Origin: Syngnathus acus
Taxonomy: Eukaryota > Chordata > Actinopteri > Syngnathiformes > Syngnathidae
Assembly: GCF_901709675.1 (NCBI RefSeq)
Contig: NC_051103.1
Span: 2,651,501 to 2,715,500 of the forward strand
Reading direction: 5' to 3'
DNA: 64,000 bases
Shown: positions 28,937 through 38,270 of the stretch, one piece after another
Layout of the letters: each line of letters begins with the position of its first letter
Position numbering within the stretch: position 1 is the first letter of the stretch
Notes under the pieces: generated by a model
What the model was told of the DNA's origin: nothing
The model's database searches: none
The model's input: only the letters and a program-made list of their open reading frames with translations
Position numbers and translations under genes: made by a program

Positions 28937-29069
28937 TCGAATAAGGTTCCAGTGGTTCAGCACCCTCACCACGTGCACCCTCTCACACCACTGATCACCT
29001 ACAGCAATGAGCACTTCACACCCGGGAACCCACCACCACACCTACAGACAGACGTGGACCCCAAAACAG
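28937..29069 (+). CDS. tcf7l2: tcf7l2 exon, [15 protein letters not shown] segment (GC donor)
   Basis: This exon codes [19 protein letters not shown] through [11 protein letters not shown] to DVDPKTG, part of the proline-rich region used for Groucho/TLE contact. It starts in phase 0 after CTCCTGCAG. The donor giving the family-standard junction ([12 protein letters not shown]) is ACAG|GCAAGT: a GC rather than GT donor, with otherwise perfect consensus. A GT donor lies 24 nt downstream (TCAA|GTAAGC, exon end 29,093). It would keep the frame and add eight residues around GKCGSSGS. Both joins run in frame into the exon at 30,531. Confidence 0.93.
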
Positions 29070-29093
29070 GCAAGTGTGGCAGCTCTGGATCAA

Positions 29094-30530
29094 GTAAGCA
29101 CCAGATACCTTTTGAACTTCACTTACAAGACTTGAAACAAAGACTGCTTTTGTATCTGAAGACTCGGGTCCAGGAACCCGAGGCTTATTTCGACTCTACG
29201 GCCGATTCTGTGATGATGTATGCAACTCAATCCCCCGTGGGTCGCCCAGTTTTTTCACATTAATCATCTTTAGGCCTGCATCGGAGCTAGACCTGTTTTG
29301 TTGATGGCCTACCTGCCTCTTCACGGTGAACCATTTTGTTCTATTATCTAGTATTTCATTTGTTCCCACTCAGTCATTTAGGTAATGATGTTTGCCTTAT
29401 TACAACGGCCCTTACGAGGGGGGGAAATAATGCACCAGCTGCTGTTTAATGCAGTGCCTAATGGGGCGGCCTAATCGCGACTCAGTGTTTAATTAATTAA
29501 CGAGGCGTATTCGGTCTGGCGGGCTGCTTGTGTGGCTTTTAGCGGAATAACGCTCCAAAATGCGGGAGAAGGAAGACACGGTCACTCCGGTCGTGATGTG
29601 ATGTCGACAGGATGGAGAAACCTGCAGAAAATGTCACGCTAGCTAATGAGCCTTACCTGCTACGACTTTCGCTCCAGCCAAAGCTAATGAGCGATTCAAA
29701 TAAATAATGAACTAACCTTAGCGACGCTAATCCACCTCGCATATGACGTCAGAATAAAGATCGCAAGCTAGCATTGGCACACTATCGCAACTTAATCCAA
29801 TGCTAATATGAGTTACTTTGATCCACCTTATTGTTATTCATCTCCATACAGTCACAAGGCACACTCTTACTACTACACCATCCGTAGCATTTGATTGATG
29901 TCGCTAAATCAAAGGAGCTGGCTCCCCAAAGGCGGCTGTACCTTTTTCACCGTTGGTGACACCAAACAGCGATTGCGCTAGTCACCAATTAGCCTAAATC
30001 GCTCGGCTAACAATGTTTAACAGCTGCGTCTTTCTGCTAGCTTTTGTCGCGCACGCAGAATGATGTGGCTGACAGGGAATGAGGAGCCCAGCTCCCTGTG
30101 ATCACATGCAAACGGCGTAATGATATTGTTGAGTTTTGTTAACTTCTAAACATCCGTCATTTTACATCATTCATCTCCAGAATTGGCGTGACAAATGTGA
30201 CAAGGATGGTGTCGGTGTTTTATTTTATCATTCCCTTCTTCCTCCTCCTCTTGCACTTCTTCTTCCTCACCTCTCTCTCTCCTCTCCGCCTCCTCCAAAC
30301 ACATTGCGTCGCTGTCGCCTGGTGAGGCCTTTGATCAGAAAGTGTGATTTTTTTTTTTTTCCTTTTTTTTTTTTCCCGTTTTTGTTTTTGCGGCGTGTAC
30401 ACACCTGCAACAAGGCTTTCTCCTCCTCCTCTTCCTCCGCCTGTGATGTGCGCAACATCTGAGATTGTGACAAAGGATTTGATTCTCCATCTTGTCCACC
30501 TCTTCTCATGTCATCTTCTTTTTTGTGCAG
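29094..30530 (+). other. tcf7l2 intron
   Basis: A 1.4-kb intron without a gene. It contains homeobox-like TAATTAATTAA near 29,493, a TCF-core motif ATCAAAG at 29,908-29,914 with GGCGGC 17 bases downstream, and a second core CTTTGATC at 30,329-30,336. The 3' end is pyrimidine-rich. Confidence 0.6.
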
Positions 30531-30633
30531 GAATTCCAAGGCCTCCGCATCCTCCAGATATTTCTCCTTATTACCCTCTGTCACCTGGCACCGTCGGCCA
30601 GATCCCCCATCCCCTAGGATGGTTAGTACCACA
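30531..30633 (+). CDS. tcf7l2: tcf7l2 exon, [19 protein letters not shown] segment with LVPQ choice
   Basis: A 103-nt exon, entering in phase 1 and leaving in phase 2. It codes [31 protein letters not shown] and then LVP plus two bases of Q. Two donors are in frame with each other: the outer CCACA|GTAAGC at 30,634, which keeps LVPQ, and the inner GATG|GTTAGT after 30,621, which joins W directly to QGQPVYP as in LEF1 and TCF7. Inclusion or omission of LVPQ is a known family splice difference linked to repressor activity. Confidence 0.94.
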
Positions 30634-30647
30634 GTAAGCGAATCCTT

Positions 30648-30652
<5 letters not shown>

Positions 30653-30692
<40 letters not shown>
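30653..30692. repeat. (TA)14(CA)6 compound microsatellite
   Basis: Alternating TA units followed by CA units, starting 20 bases downstream of the outer donor of the preceding exon. Confidence 0.95.
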
Positions 30693-30880
30693 TGCTCTTT
30701 TTACTTTGTTCTTTCACGAGTTGTGCAAAAAGTTCGGAAAAGTCCACTTTCGGAATTGTGTATAAACAAACCTCGAAGGCACACATTATGGAAAATGTGG
30801 TTTGAAAAGACGAAGCCGGGCAAAAAAAAATTGTGAATAATTGACGCTGACAATGAAAGATTTAGAATTGCCTATTGATG

Positions 30881-30893
30881 CCACAAGATGGCG
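30881..30893 (+). promoter_or_regulatory. CTCF-like motif
   Basis: CCACAAGATGGCG, one mismatch from CCASYAGRKGGCR, followed by GCA. It is a motif match only. Confidence 0.35.
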
Positions 30894-31239
30894 GCAAAGC
30901 ACCAAATGAAACTACTCCCCTCAGGTCAACCTAGTTCTTTAGTCACATGTGCAATTATTCATTTTTTTTGCCTGATCTCCAAACTGTTTGAACCGCAGAA
31001 TCCCACAGATTTTTTTTTTTAAAAGAGCGCACACTACTTTGCATGTCTCTGCAGGGTCAAATTAGAGTAAATGAACGGCGATTGCCCGCCTTTTACCCGC
31101 CATCCCGCACGGGGACTCTCCCTGGGTAACTCTTGTCAACACTTGTTAATGTGACAAAAGGCTACAAATTAAGCTCTGTTAATTTAATGTTTTCTCGCCG
31201 CTGTCTAAATAGCGGGAAAGGGCCCCCGAGCACCGCCAC

Positions 31240-31252
31240 GCCGCCCTTTGAT
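31240..31252 (+). promoter_or_regulatory. Composite TCF site: GCCGCC abutting CTTTGAT
   Basis: GCCGCCCTTTGAT joins an HMG-box core (CTTTGAT) directly to GCCGCC, the core of the helper element bound by TCF C-clamps. The same 13-mer occurs again at 32,932-32,944. Function is inferred. Confidence 0.4.
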
Positions 31253-31494
31253 TTGCTGCACTTTATTTTCGGTATAAATTTACATTCATTATTGTTTGTC
31301 TTTTGGATGTGTAGGGCGCAATTAGCGTGACGGCTCCATTAAAGGGAGCCGCACTTCGTCTTTAATTATCACAACAAAACACCTCGTTCCAGCTCAGGGA
31401 GGGGCGCAGCGAGCGCAGGGTTATAAAATTTAATTAGCCGCCACCATCAAGATTTGCGGCGTTCAAAATGCTCGGGAGTTTATTCCCACCCCGC

Positions 31495-31502
31495 CTTTGA
31501 TC
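31495..31502 (+). promoter_or_regulatory. TCF-core motif CTTTGATC
   Basis: CTTTGATC flanked on both sides by CCGCC (CCCCGCCTTTGATCCGCCGC). The helper-like flanks are imperfect compared with GCCGCCR. Confidence 0.35.
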
Positions 31503-31625
31503 CGCCGCTCGGATTTTTGTCCCCGATCAAATGAGAAGAGAAGAAGCCGACTTAAGGGGGCTCGCTAGCTTCTCCTCCCTTGTCTGTCAACCTTGTTTCC
31601 TTACCTTTCTTCTTTTTCTTCCCAG

Positions 31626-31712
31626 GCAAGGTCAACCTGTTTATCCAATCACGACAGGGGGCTTTAGACACCCCTACCCGACTGCGCTCACTGTCAACGC
31701 ATCCATGTCAAG
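31626..31712 (+). CDS. tcf7l2: tcf7l2 exon, QGQPVYPITTGGF segment
   Basis: An 87-nt exon, phase 2 in and phase 2 out, coding QGQPVYPITTGGFRHPYP and TALTVNASMS. The acceptor is TTCTTCCCAG|GCAAGG and the donor TCAAG|GTGAGT. The sequence is nearly identical to the vertebrate family consensus. Its last two bases (AG) combine with the next exon to give R or S, depending on which of two acceptors is used there. Confidence 0.95.
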
Positions 31713-32931
31713 GTGAGTCGAGCCCTCGCCTCGCCGCTAACTCGTGCGCAAACTCGTCTCCCTTAAGGATGCCTCCCCTTATTCAAAAGGCCAAATCTCC
31801 AGCAAGGGTGCTCAAATATTAATTCTATTTATCTCCCCGCCCCTTAATGAGGCCCCCGAAGAACATTTAGCCCCCGCCGCACGTCAGGCTGGTGCTAAAT
31901 CAGCCGGGCCGCGTAATTGCCAGACGTAAACAAACACCGCGGCGCTTTGGGGGGGGGAGAAAAAAAAGGGACGAGGCCCAGTTTGGCGTATACCAACATT
32001 TATGCTCATTATGTGTGTACTCGTAAGCATTTTGCATGTGTGTTTTTACCCTTTTGGTGGTTTTGCCGTCATATTGTGCCTTGAGAAACTTGATATTGTG
32101 CGGAAAACACTCTACGACAACACTCGCAAACCATTGTCGGCCATTTTGCAGCAGTCCTCCAGGACTAGCTGGAGTTTAATTACAAAAGCAGGTCCTCTAG
32201 GCGTTGCATTTCAACCTCTGTGACGTTGATGGATGGCGTCTGAGGAGGGGGGGGGTGACTTTTCAATCCAGCTCATCTGTTCCCAAGCCCTTAAATTGTC
32301 CTCAATAATGCGCCCAAGCCCAACGTTATGGAAAAGGCCTCTCCAGATTGCCCTCGCTGGAGCAGAGGTCCCGACATCTGGCAGTGGCGTCGGCGTCCCA
32401 ACTGGGCCTTTAAAGTGACTGATAATTTGCTCTCCACATTGTCATCATCCTCTTTCCAGGGTGGCTAATTGAATCTGCCGGCTGCGGGGTGTGTGTACCG
32501 AGCTAATGCCCTGTCATGAAACCCCTAATTTAATTACCCAATAGAAGAAGGGAGGGAGAAGGCGGGGCGCCGGGGCTTGTGAGGTCTCCAGAGAAGGCTT
32601 GAACACATCCAAATCACTTTTGCTCTGAGGCTGACAAAATGTAGCTCGGACTAAAAAGCGAAGCGCGGAGAGCCTGCCGCCGTAATACGCCAAGGCCGAG
32701 GATTGATGGGAGCAGGAGGCCAACGCTCGCTCATCATGAGCATAGAAAGGAAATGTCTGTCGTCCTCTTTACACCTGACCCCAAATTAGCGGACAGAAAA
32801 TGGATCTGGTACCTGCTAGCACCTTGCACCTCCTGTTAAAAATGCATCACGAGGTGGGATAAGATGATTTTGGATAATGATGGGGGTCTGGCTACCTGTA
32901 TTGTGTGCTGTATTGCGCCTGTGTCAGGTGG

Positions 32932-32944
32932 GCCGCCCTTTGAT
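32932..32944 (+). promoter_or_regulatory. Composite TCF site: GCCGCC abutting CTTTGAT
   Basis: The second copy of the 13-mer GCCGCCCTTTGAT, 1.7 kb downstream of the first, with different flanks. HMG-core and helper-type elements are directly adjacent and in the same order as in the first copy. Confidence 0.4.
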
Positions 32945-33527
32945 ACGCCCCCACCTCCAGCCCGCCGAATCCCGCTCCTTCTCGGCCGCATCATTACACA
33001 TTAAACAGGCGCAGGGGGGGTTGCGCTTCACGTCGGCAATTAAGCGGCACGATGCCGCTCCCACCCCGACACACCTTTCCGATTGAGACGTAGGGACCCG
33101 GGGTCGGGCGGAGCAGCCGTTCTCACCGTTCCTTTTCTGTCTTGATTAAATTGGTCCGAGGCGCCGCTTTCCCCGACGACGGCGATGACGATGCCCCCTG
33201 CTCTTCAAAGGGACGGCCGTCATGTTTTAACCATAACCTGGGCCCGCTGGGGAGGGGCGGCAGGCAGCGCAGAGGTGGTGAGGGGACAGGAAGAGCAGAA
33301 GAAGGGAAAAAAATAGATTTGGAACAGAGGAAATTTTAACAAGTGCACAGAGAGGCAAAGGGGAGGGAGGGAGGAAGCGGCAGTGGTGGTGGTGGCGGCG
33401 GCGGCAGCCCCTAATGATGGGCAACGCGCAAACGCCCGCCCGCCCCGCCGAGCTCCCCATCAGCACATGACATGGCACAAACACCAACGTGTCAGGGATG
33501 AAGGCAAGAGAAGGCAAAAGAGTTTGA

Positions 33528-33757
<230 letters not shown>

Positions 33758-34145
33758 GGAGCGAGAGATGGGGAGGGGGGGCGGCGCCCTCGCTCTCCCC
33801 TGAGATGGCCTCCAACAGAAACTAGTTGTTCCTGGCGAGTTTATCCTCATCATTATATTCTGGCTCCGAGCCATGCAACCAGACACGGCGAGATAATGAG
33901 CGCACACACGCACGCAGGGAAAAAGAAAAAAATAGAAAGAGGGAAAAATCTTCCTTTTTTGCCCTCCTTCTTCATCCCTCGCTCTTGGATGTTTGGTCCC
34001 ACGGTGGCCCCGCACTGTCAACAATGCGGATGGATGGGTCAATGTGTGCCCATTCCTGCGGGAACGGCCCGCTTTCACAAATTGACGGAGAAGACCAAAT
34101 GACCGCCGATGAGCCGCGTTGACGCTCGGCGCCGCAATTGATCCG

Positions 34146-34160
34146 CTTTGATTGGGCGGC
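34146..34160 (+). promoter_or_regulatory. TCF core with inverted helper-like element
   Basis: CTTTGAT, one intervening T, then GGGCGGC (the reverse complement of GCCGCCC), about 230 bases before the next exon. Function is inferred. Confidence 0.35.
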
Positions 34161-34373
34161 CCGGCCAACTCGAGCTGCAGTGAATGCACGCTCAACAGCT
34201 AAATGGTCGTCGCGCCTTTCAACTCTTCCCATCTGCGAAAAAATGTTCTCTCCACACAATCCAAGTTTCTCAAGTTGCATGATGGATATTTGAGCGCATT
34301 TGCTGTTGTTGTTGTTTTTACATGTGAGCCACGGCCCCATTTCAGCCGCGTCCATTCTGACCGATTTACACAG

Positions 34374-34514
34374 TCTTCTGTCCTCTAGGTTCCCTCCACA
34401 CATGGTGCCCCCCCACCACGGTTTGCACACCACCGGCATCCCGCACCCGGCCATCGTCACGCCCAACGTCAAGCAGGAATCCTCGCACAGCGACATCAGC
34501 TCCCTCAACAGTTC
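34374..34514 (+). CDS. tcf7l2: tcf7l2 exon with SLLSS acceptor choice and SUMO site
   Basis: There are two in-frame acceptors 15 nt apart. TTACACAG at 34,373 gives [12 protein letters not shown], and CCTCTAG at 34,388 gives RFPPHMV directly. The shared part codes [31 protein letters not shown] and [16 protein letters not shown] (34,468-34,479) matches the PsiKxE sumoylation motif known in TCF7L2. The donor is AGTTC|GTAAGT. The SxxSS insert is a known family splice difference that, with LVPQ, affects transcriptional activity. Confidence 0.93.
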
Positions 34515-34585
34515 GTAAGTACCTGGCCGGCACCGGCGTGGACTTTTCCTTCCCCTTGGTAGTTTCCCAACCTGTTTGTCCGCAG

Positions 34586-34748
34586 GAAACAGTCGGATGC
34601 AAAAAAGGAAGAGGAGAAGAAGAAGCAGGTGCACATAAAGAAGCCGCTCAACGCCTTCATGCTCTACATGAAGGAGATGCGGGCCAAGGTGGTAGCCGAG
34701 TGCACGCTGAAGGAGAGCGCCGCCATCAACCAGATTCTGGGTCGGAGG
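34586..34748 (+). CDS. tcf7l2: tcf7l2 exon, first half of HMG box
   Basis: A 163-nt exon, phase 2 in and phase 0 out. It starts with a lysine/glutamate-rich linker ([11 protein letters not shown]) and continues into the HMG box: [39 protein letters not shown]. The HMG box binds the minor groove at CTTTGATC-type sites and bends DNA. The acceptor is TTTGTCCGCAG and the donor AGG|GTGAGT. The sequence is essentially identical to other vertebrate TCF7L2. It is separated from the second half of the box by a 74-nt intron. Confidence 0.97.
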
Positions 34749-34822
34749 GTGAGTTGCCTCGCCGGAGATGCCGCAGGGTCCGGAAGCGCGTCCCGCTCAC
34801 CTCTCACGGCCGCCTCTTGCAG

Positions 34823-34930
34823 TGGCACGCGCTCTCCAGGGAGGAGCAGGCCAAGTACTACGAGCTGGCCAGGAAAGAACGACAGCTCCACATGCAGCTC
34901 TACCCCGGCTGGTCGGCCCGAGACAACTAT
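34823..34930 (+). CDS. tcf7l2: tcf7l2 exon, second half of HMG box
   Basis: A 108-nt phase-0 exon coding [20 protein letters not shown] and [16 protein letters not shown], which completes the HMG box. The acceptor is CTCTTGCAG and the donor TAT|GTAAGT. All expected core residues are present. The preceding intron (34,749-34,822) is only 74 nt, near the lower limit for efficient vertebrate splicing. Confidence 0.97.
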
Positions 34931-35532
34931 GTAAGTTTTTAAGTTTACAAGTCGGAACGGAGTGTCAATTTGCAGGACGTGGCGAAAATTGGAAGGTGGT
35001 GCTGAAAACGAAGCGCCAACATTTTGTGCGAGTGTTAGTTAGCATACTCTGTAACAAAAGAATCAGTCACATGGGGCTCATTACGCAAGGTTGTTGCTCT
35101 TCTACTCTCTTCTCCGAAGTAAATCTTTCGATTTTTTTTTTTTTCTCAAGTCCAAGTGTGGTCTTTCCCGCTTTCTATTATTTATATCTGATTGTTTACT
35201 TTGGTGTTGACGCCGGCCCTCACGTGCTTGTTTTTAGTGCCGCGTAAATCCGGCCCGGCCGACGATTGGTCATTTGAGTCCGCTTTCGGGAGCCCATCAA
35301 GACAAATTGAGGAAAATAAGGCCGAGTTAGCGAGCGGCGCCGCACCGAAACTCAATTCTCGTCAGGCTCCCGCCGACCGCGGGGCAAAAAAAGAAGCCAT
35401 GAATAAATAAATAAACACAAAGACGAGTTGTTCATGTTTTGGGGCGTCCTGCAATATAATAACTAAGGTTCCTGTCTATGTCTGTCTCCCTTTTTTGCCC
35501 CTCTTTCTATTTTCTTGGCGGCTAACCAACAG
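34931..35532 (+). other. tcf7l2 intron
   Basis: A 602-nt intron between the HMG box and its basic tail. No exon or regulatory motif that I can support is seen. Confidence 0.7.
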
Positions 35533-35581
35533 GGGAAAAGGAAGAAGAGAAAAAGGGAAAAGCAGCAAGCGGAGAGCAACG
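35533..35581 (+). CDS. tcf7l2: tcf7l2 exon, basic nuclear localisation tail
   Basis: A 49-nt exon, phase 0 in and phase 1 out, coding GKRKKRKREKQQAESN plus one base. The KRKKRKREK cluster is the nuclear localisation signal and basic tail of the HMG DNA-binding domain. The acceptor is ACCAACAG and the donor AACG|GTAAGC. Because it leaves in phase 1 it can join the 51-nt cassette, either C-clamp exon, the microexon or the last exon, with different frame consequences. Confidence 0.95.
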
Positions 35582-36186
35582 GTAAGCGAGCGGCAATTAT
35601 CTCCCATATTAGAGCGGGCCCGTCATGTGTCAGCCGCATGTGACGCCCGCTAGATAAAAGTCAAGCTAGTTTTGTTGTGCGTGTGTGTGTGTGTGTGTTT
35701 GTGCTGCTTTTTTTTTTTTTTCATCATCGATGCAATATTTAAATGGTAGCAGCGTTGTCTACAGTAACACCCCCCCCTCCCTCCCCCTTCACTGTAGTCC
35801 TCCCTTGCTAATAACAGCTGAATATGCATGAACCCACCCCCTTAAGACCCCCGTCCCGTAATCCCCCCCTCCCTCCCTTTTTGCCCGTTAGCATTGTGCT
35901 TATATGTGTAGAGTGAGTTGATGGAATGAAGTGTTTTTCTAACACTTGCAAATACGCTTCAGCGAGTGTGTGTGTGCGCACTAACTGGGCTGCCCCCTCG
36001 CTTGCTTTTGATCACAATCGAAACCAAAATTAAGGAGGTTTCCTCATCCTGTGACTGCTCCATCTTTCATAATCCACATATTTTCTTGGCATCATGTTTG
36101 CTTTATTTTTCTTCCAATATTTTGTTTTTTGGGTGACGGTGATCTCCTCTTGAAGGCCTCTCTATCTGTTCTTGTTTTTGTTGCAG
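35582..36186 (+). other. tcf7l2 intron
   Basis: It contains a short GT repeat (about 35,681-35,698) and C-rich runs (35,767-35,790 and 35,860-35,880). No exon is recognised. Confidence 0.6.
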
Positions 36187-36237
36187 AACACAGAGAATAT
36201 TTTCCAAACCCTTGCCTTTCACTCCCTCCGATTACAG
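36187..36237 (+). CDS. tcf7l2: tcf7l2 51-nt cassette exon (HREYFPNPCLSLPPIT)
   Basis: A 51-nt exon, phase 1 in and phase 1 out, coding EHREYFPNPCLSLPPIT plus one base. It corresponds to the mammalian alternatively used segment (EHSECFLNPCLSLPPIT). Skipping it leaves the frame unchanged. The acceptor is TTTTTGTTGCAG and the donor ACAG|GTGCTA. It lies just before the C-clamp exons. Confidence 0.92.
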
Positions 36238-37169
36238 GTGCTAATGTCATTTTTGGCTCTTAAATATACTAACTTGTTTTTTTCTTCCTTTTTAATTGAT
36301 CTTGATCCGACCGCCGAAGTTTTCTTTTTTTTTTTCCCCCGCTGCCTTTTATTGAAATGCTAAAGAAAGAAAAAAAAAAAAACCCATGATGTTGTTGTAC
36401 GCCGAGGTCGTTGTTATCGTGTTTGTGGGTTTGATGCCGGCCAGGGTAAACCTCCTTAATGGACCAAACGCTCCCCCTTGTGCCTCGGCTGTAGGCTCGC
36501 ATGCTCACATGAGATTATTTCAGGCCACTAACGAAGGCCAGCGACCAGGCATGGGACGCAAAATCTAGTCTGAAATTATGTTAAATCAGAAAAAAAAAAC
36601 ATTTATTTATGTATAAGAAGAAAACAAACATTAAAAAAAAATGGATATATAAAACAATGGCCAGCTGTAAATAAAAAATTCGGTTTGATGATTTGTGCCC
36701 ATGCCTCCGAGCGGCTGAGCAAAAGTATCGGGCCAGTCGCGTTCCCTTCCGGCTTCTAGATGCTCAACCTCGGCGAGGGCTAACAACAGCTAGCTGCCGC
36801 TTTTGACGAATACCTCCTCGCTATTGGGCTTGTATTAATATCCCGATTTTCAACTCGTGCATGGAATGGAACTAATGCTTGGAAGTCACCCGGCCCGAGT
36901 CTGGATCGACACCGCCGAGGTCAAATGACTCGCCAAATTGTTCTCCTTAGATTAGCGTCCGATTGTTTCCGACGCAAGCGGTGTCGATCCAGCCGCGAGG
37001 TGCGCGAGCTGACAATAGCTGGCGACCTGCGTAGATTCTCTCTAACTCTTGCTCTGTATTTCTCTCCTACTTGTGCTTTGCCTTTGTTTGTTTTTTTGGG
37101 TGCTATTTTTTTTTTCTCCCCCTCTTCCTTCTTTGCTGGCGTCCCCCCGTCCCCTTTCTTCGGCATCAG
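36238..37169 (+). other. tcf7l2 intron
   Basis: A 0.9-kb intron without a recognised exon. It ends in a long pyrimidine-rich stretch (37,030-37,165) before the first C-clamp exon. Confidence 0.6.
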
Positions 37170-37242
37170 ACCTGAGCGCTCCTAAGAAGTGTCGAGCGCG
37201 CTTTGGGCTCGACCAACAGAATAACTGGTGCGGCCCGTGCAG
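37170..37242 (+). CDS. tcf7l2: tcf7l2 alternative C-clamp exon A (RARFGLDQQNNWCGPC)
   Basis: A 73-nt exon, phase 1 in and phase 2 out, coding DLSAPKKCRARFGLDQQNNW, CGPC and the first two bases of R. With RKKKCIRY from the last exon it completes a C-clamp with cysteines in CRARFG, WCGPC and KKC. This DNA-contacting module binds GC-rich helper sites beside the HMG target. The acceptor is TCGGCATCAG and the donor TGCAG|GTGTGT. It is an alternative to exon B: using both breaks the frame. Confidence 0.94.
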
Positions 37243-37671
37243 GTGTGTATGGGGTGTGCTGGCACCGGGTGTGGGGGGGAGGGGAGGGGGTGCCGCCGCG
37301 CTGGGACTTCCTCCTTTTTTTTTTTTTTTCTTCTTGGTCTTTTTTCCCCCTCCCTCCCTTCCTCCCGTTTGTGTCGCCAAGCTACGTCAGCTTCCTCCAG
37401 CCGCGCCCTGCCGGTCTGCGGTCTATCTGCCTGCCCGAGTGCCGCTTGTATGAGTGCGATGCAATTTTTGGGGCTTTGTGGACTGGCAGGTGAGGGCTTG
37501 GGGAGGTCCCGAACGGAGGAGGTCCCAGTGTCTAGCAGCCTAAACCTCAACCCAGGCTCCACGTGTTTTTGTTTTGTGTCTGTGCAATGACGTGTCCATT
37601 TTTTGTTTTTGTTTTTCTTTTTCCTCCTGTGTGTGTTTTTGTTTGTGTCCGTACCTCTTTGGCTATAACAG
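37243..37671 (+). other. Intron between the two alternative C-clamp exons
   Basis: 429 nt, pyrimidine-rich and long enough to be spliced. Mutual exclusion of the two flanking exons is therefore not forced by a steric limit. It is more likely enforced by frame or by regulation. Confidence 0.7.
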
Positions 37672-37744
37672 ATGCAAATACCCCAAAGAAGTGTCGTGCC
37701 TTGTTCGGGCTTGACCAGCTGAGTTTATGGTGCAAACCGTGCAG
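37672..37744 (+). CDS. tcf7l2: tcf7l2 alternative C-clamp exon B (RALFGLDQLSLWCKPC)
   Basis: A 73-nt exon with the same phases and length as exon A, coding DANTPKKCRALFGLDQLSLW, CKPC and two bases of R. The C-clamp cysteines (CRALFG, WCKPC) and the KK lead are kept, while the loop residues differ (QLSLW against QQNNW, K against G). The acceptor is GGCTATAACAG and the donor TGCAG|GTACAT. Exons A and B probably arose by tandem duplication. They provide alternative C-clamp halves with possibly different DNA affinity. Confidence 0.94.
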
Positions 37745-38270
37745 GTACATAACTTGCCTGAATGAATTGGAGGAAGGCCACCAACCGCCACCAGGCTTTT
37801 TTTCCTCCCTCTCCCTTTTTTTTCACTTGATGATTTTCTCTCTCGCTAAAAACACGTTTCCATCGGTGTGCTTAACAGATGGCAAACCGCTTTTTCCTGC
37901 AGTATATATTTAAAAAAAAAAAATGGAGTCAGTTAGAGCCAGTTGGTAGAAAATGGATTTCTGTCCAATATTTTTTTTCCTGTCCCATTAGAAATCCATT
38001 TTCTGCACTCCCCCTTATTAACTGTCATGTAATATCCTAATTGGCGCCCCTCCCACCCCCTTTGTCCCTTTTCTGGAATAACAATGTGATGCTAGCCGAT
38101 ATTTTAATTTTAGCCCTGCTTCCTCTTGAGGGGCCCGCTCAGTGACACTCTTTTCTGTGCTCCTCCTCTTCCTCATCCTCCTCCCTCTTCTTCCTCCTCC
38201 TCTTCCTTCCCTCTCTTCAATAACCCTGACTTAGTCCCTACCTGTTGTCTTTCTGTTCTGACACAAGCAG
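37745..38270 (+). other. tcf7l2 intron with polypyrimidine tract
   Basis: No other exon is recognised. A 58-nt CT tract (38,161-38,218) with a single purine ends 52 bases before the microexon acceptor. Confidence 0.65.

Larger units (their letters stand above)
30634..31625 (+). other. tcf7l2 intron
   Basis: It contains a TA/CA microsatellite at 30,653-30,692, a CTCF-like motif at 30,881-30,893 and two TCF-core motifs at 31,246-31,252 and 31,495-31,502, the first directly preceded by GCCGCC. No exon is recognised. Confidence 0.6.
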
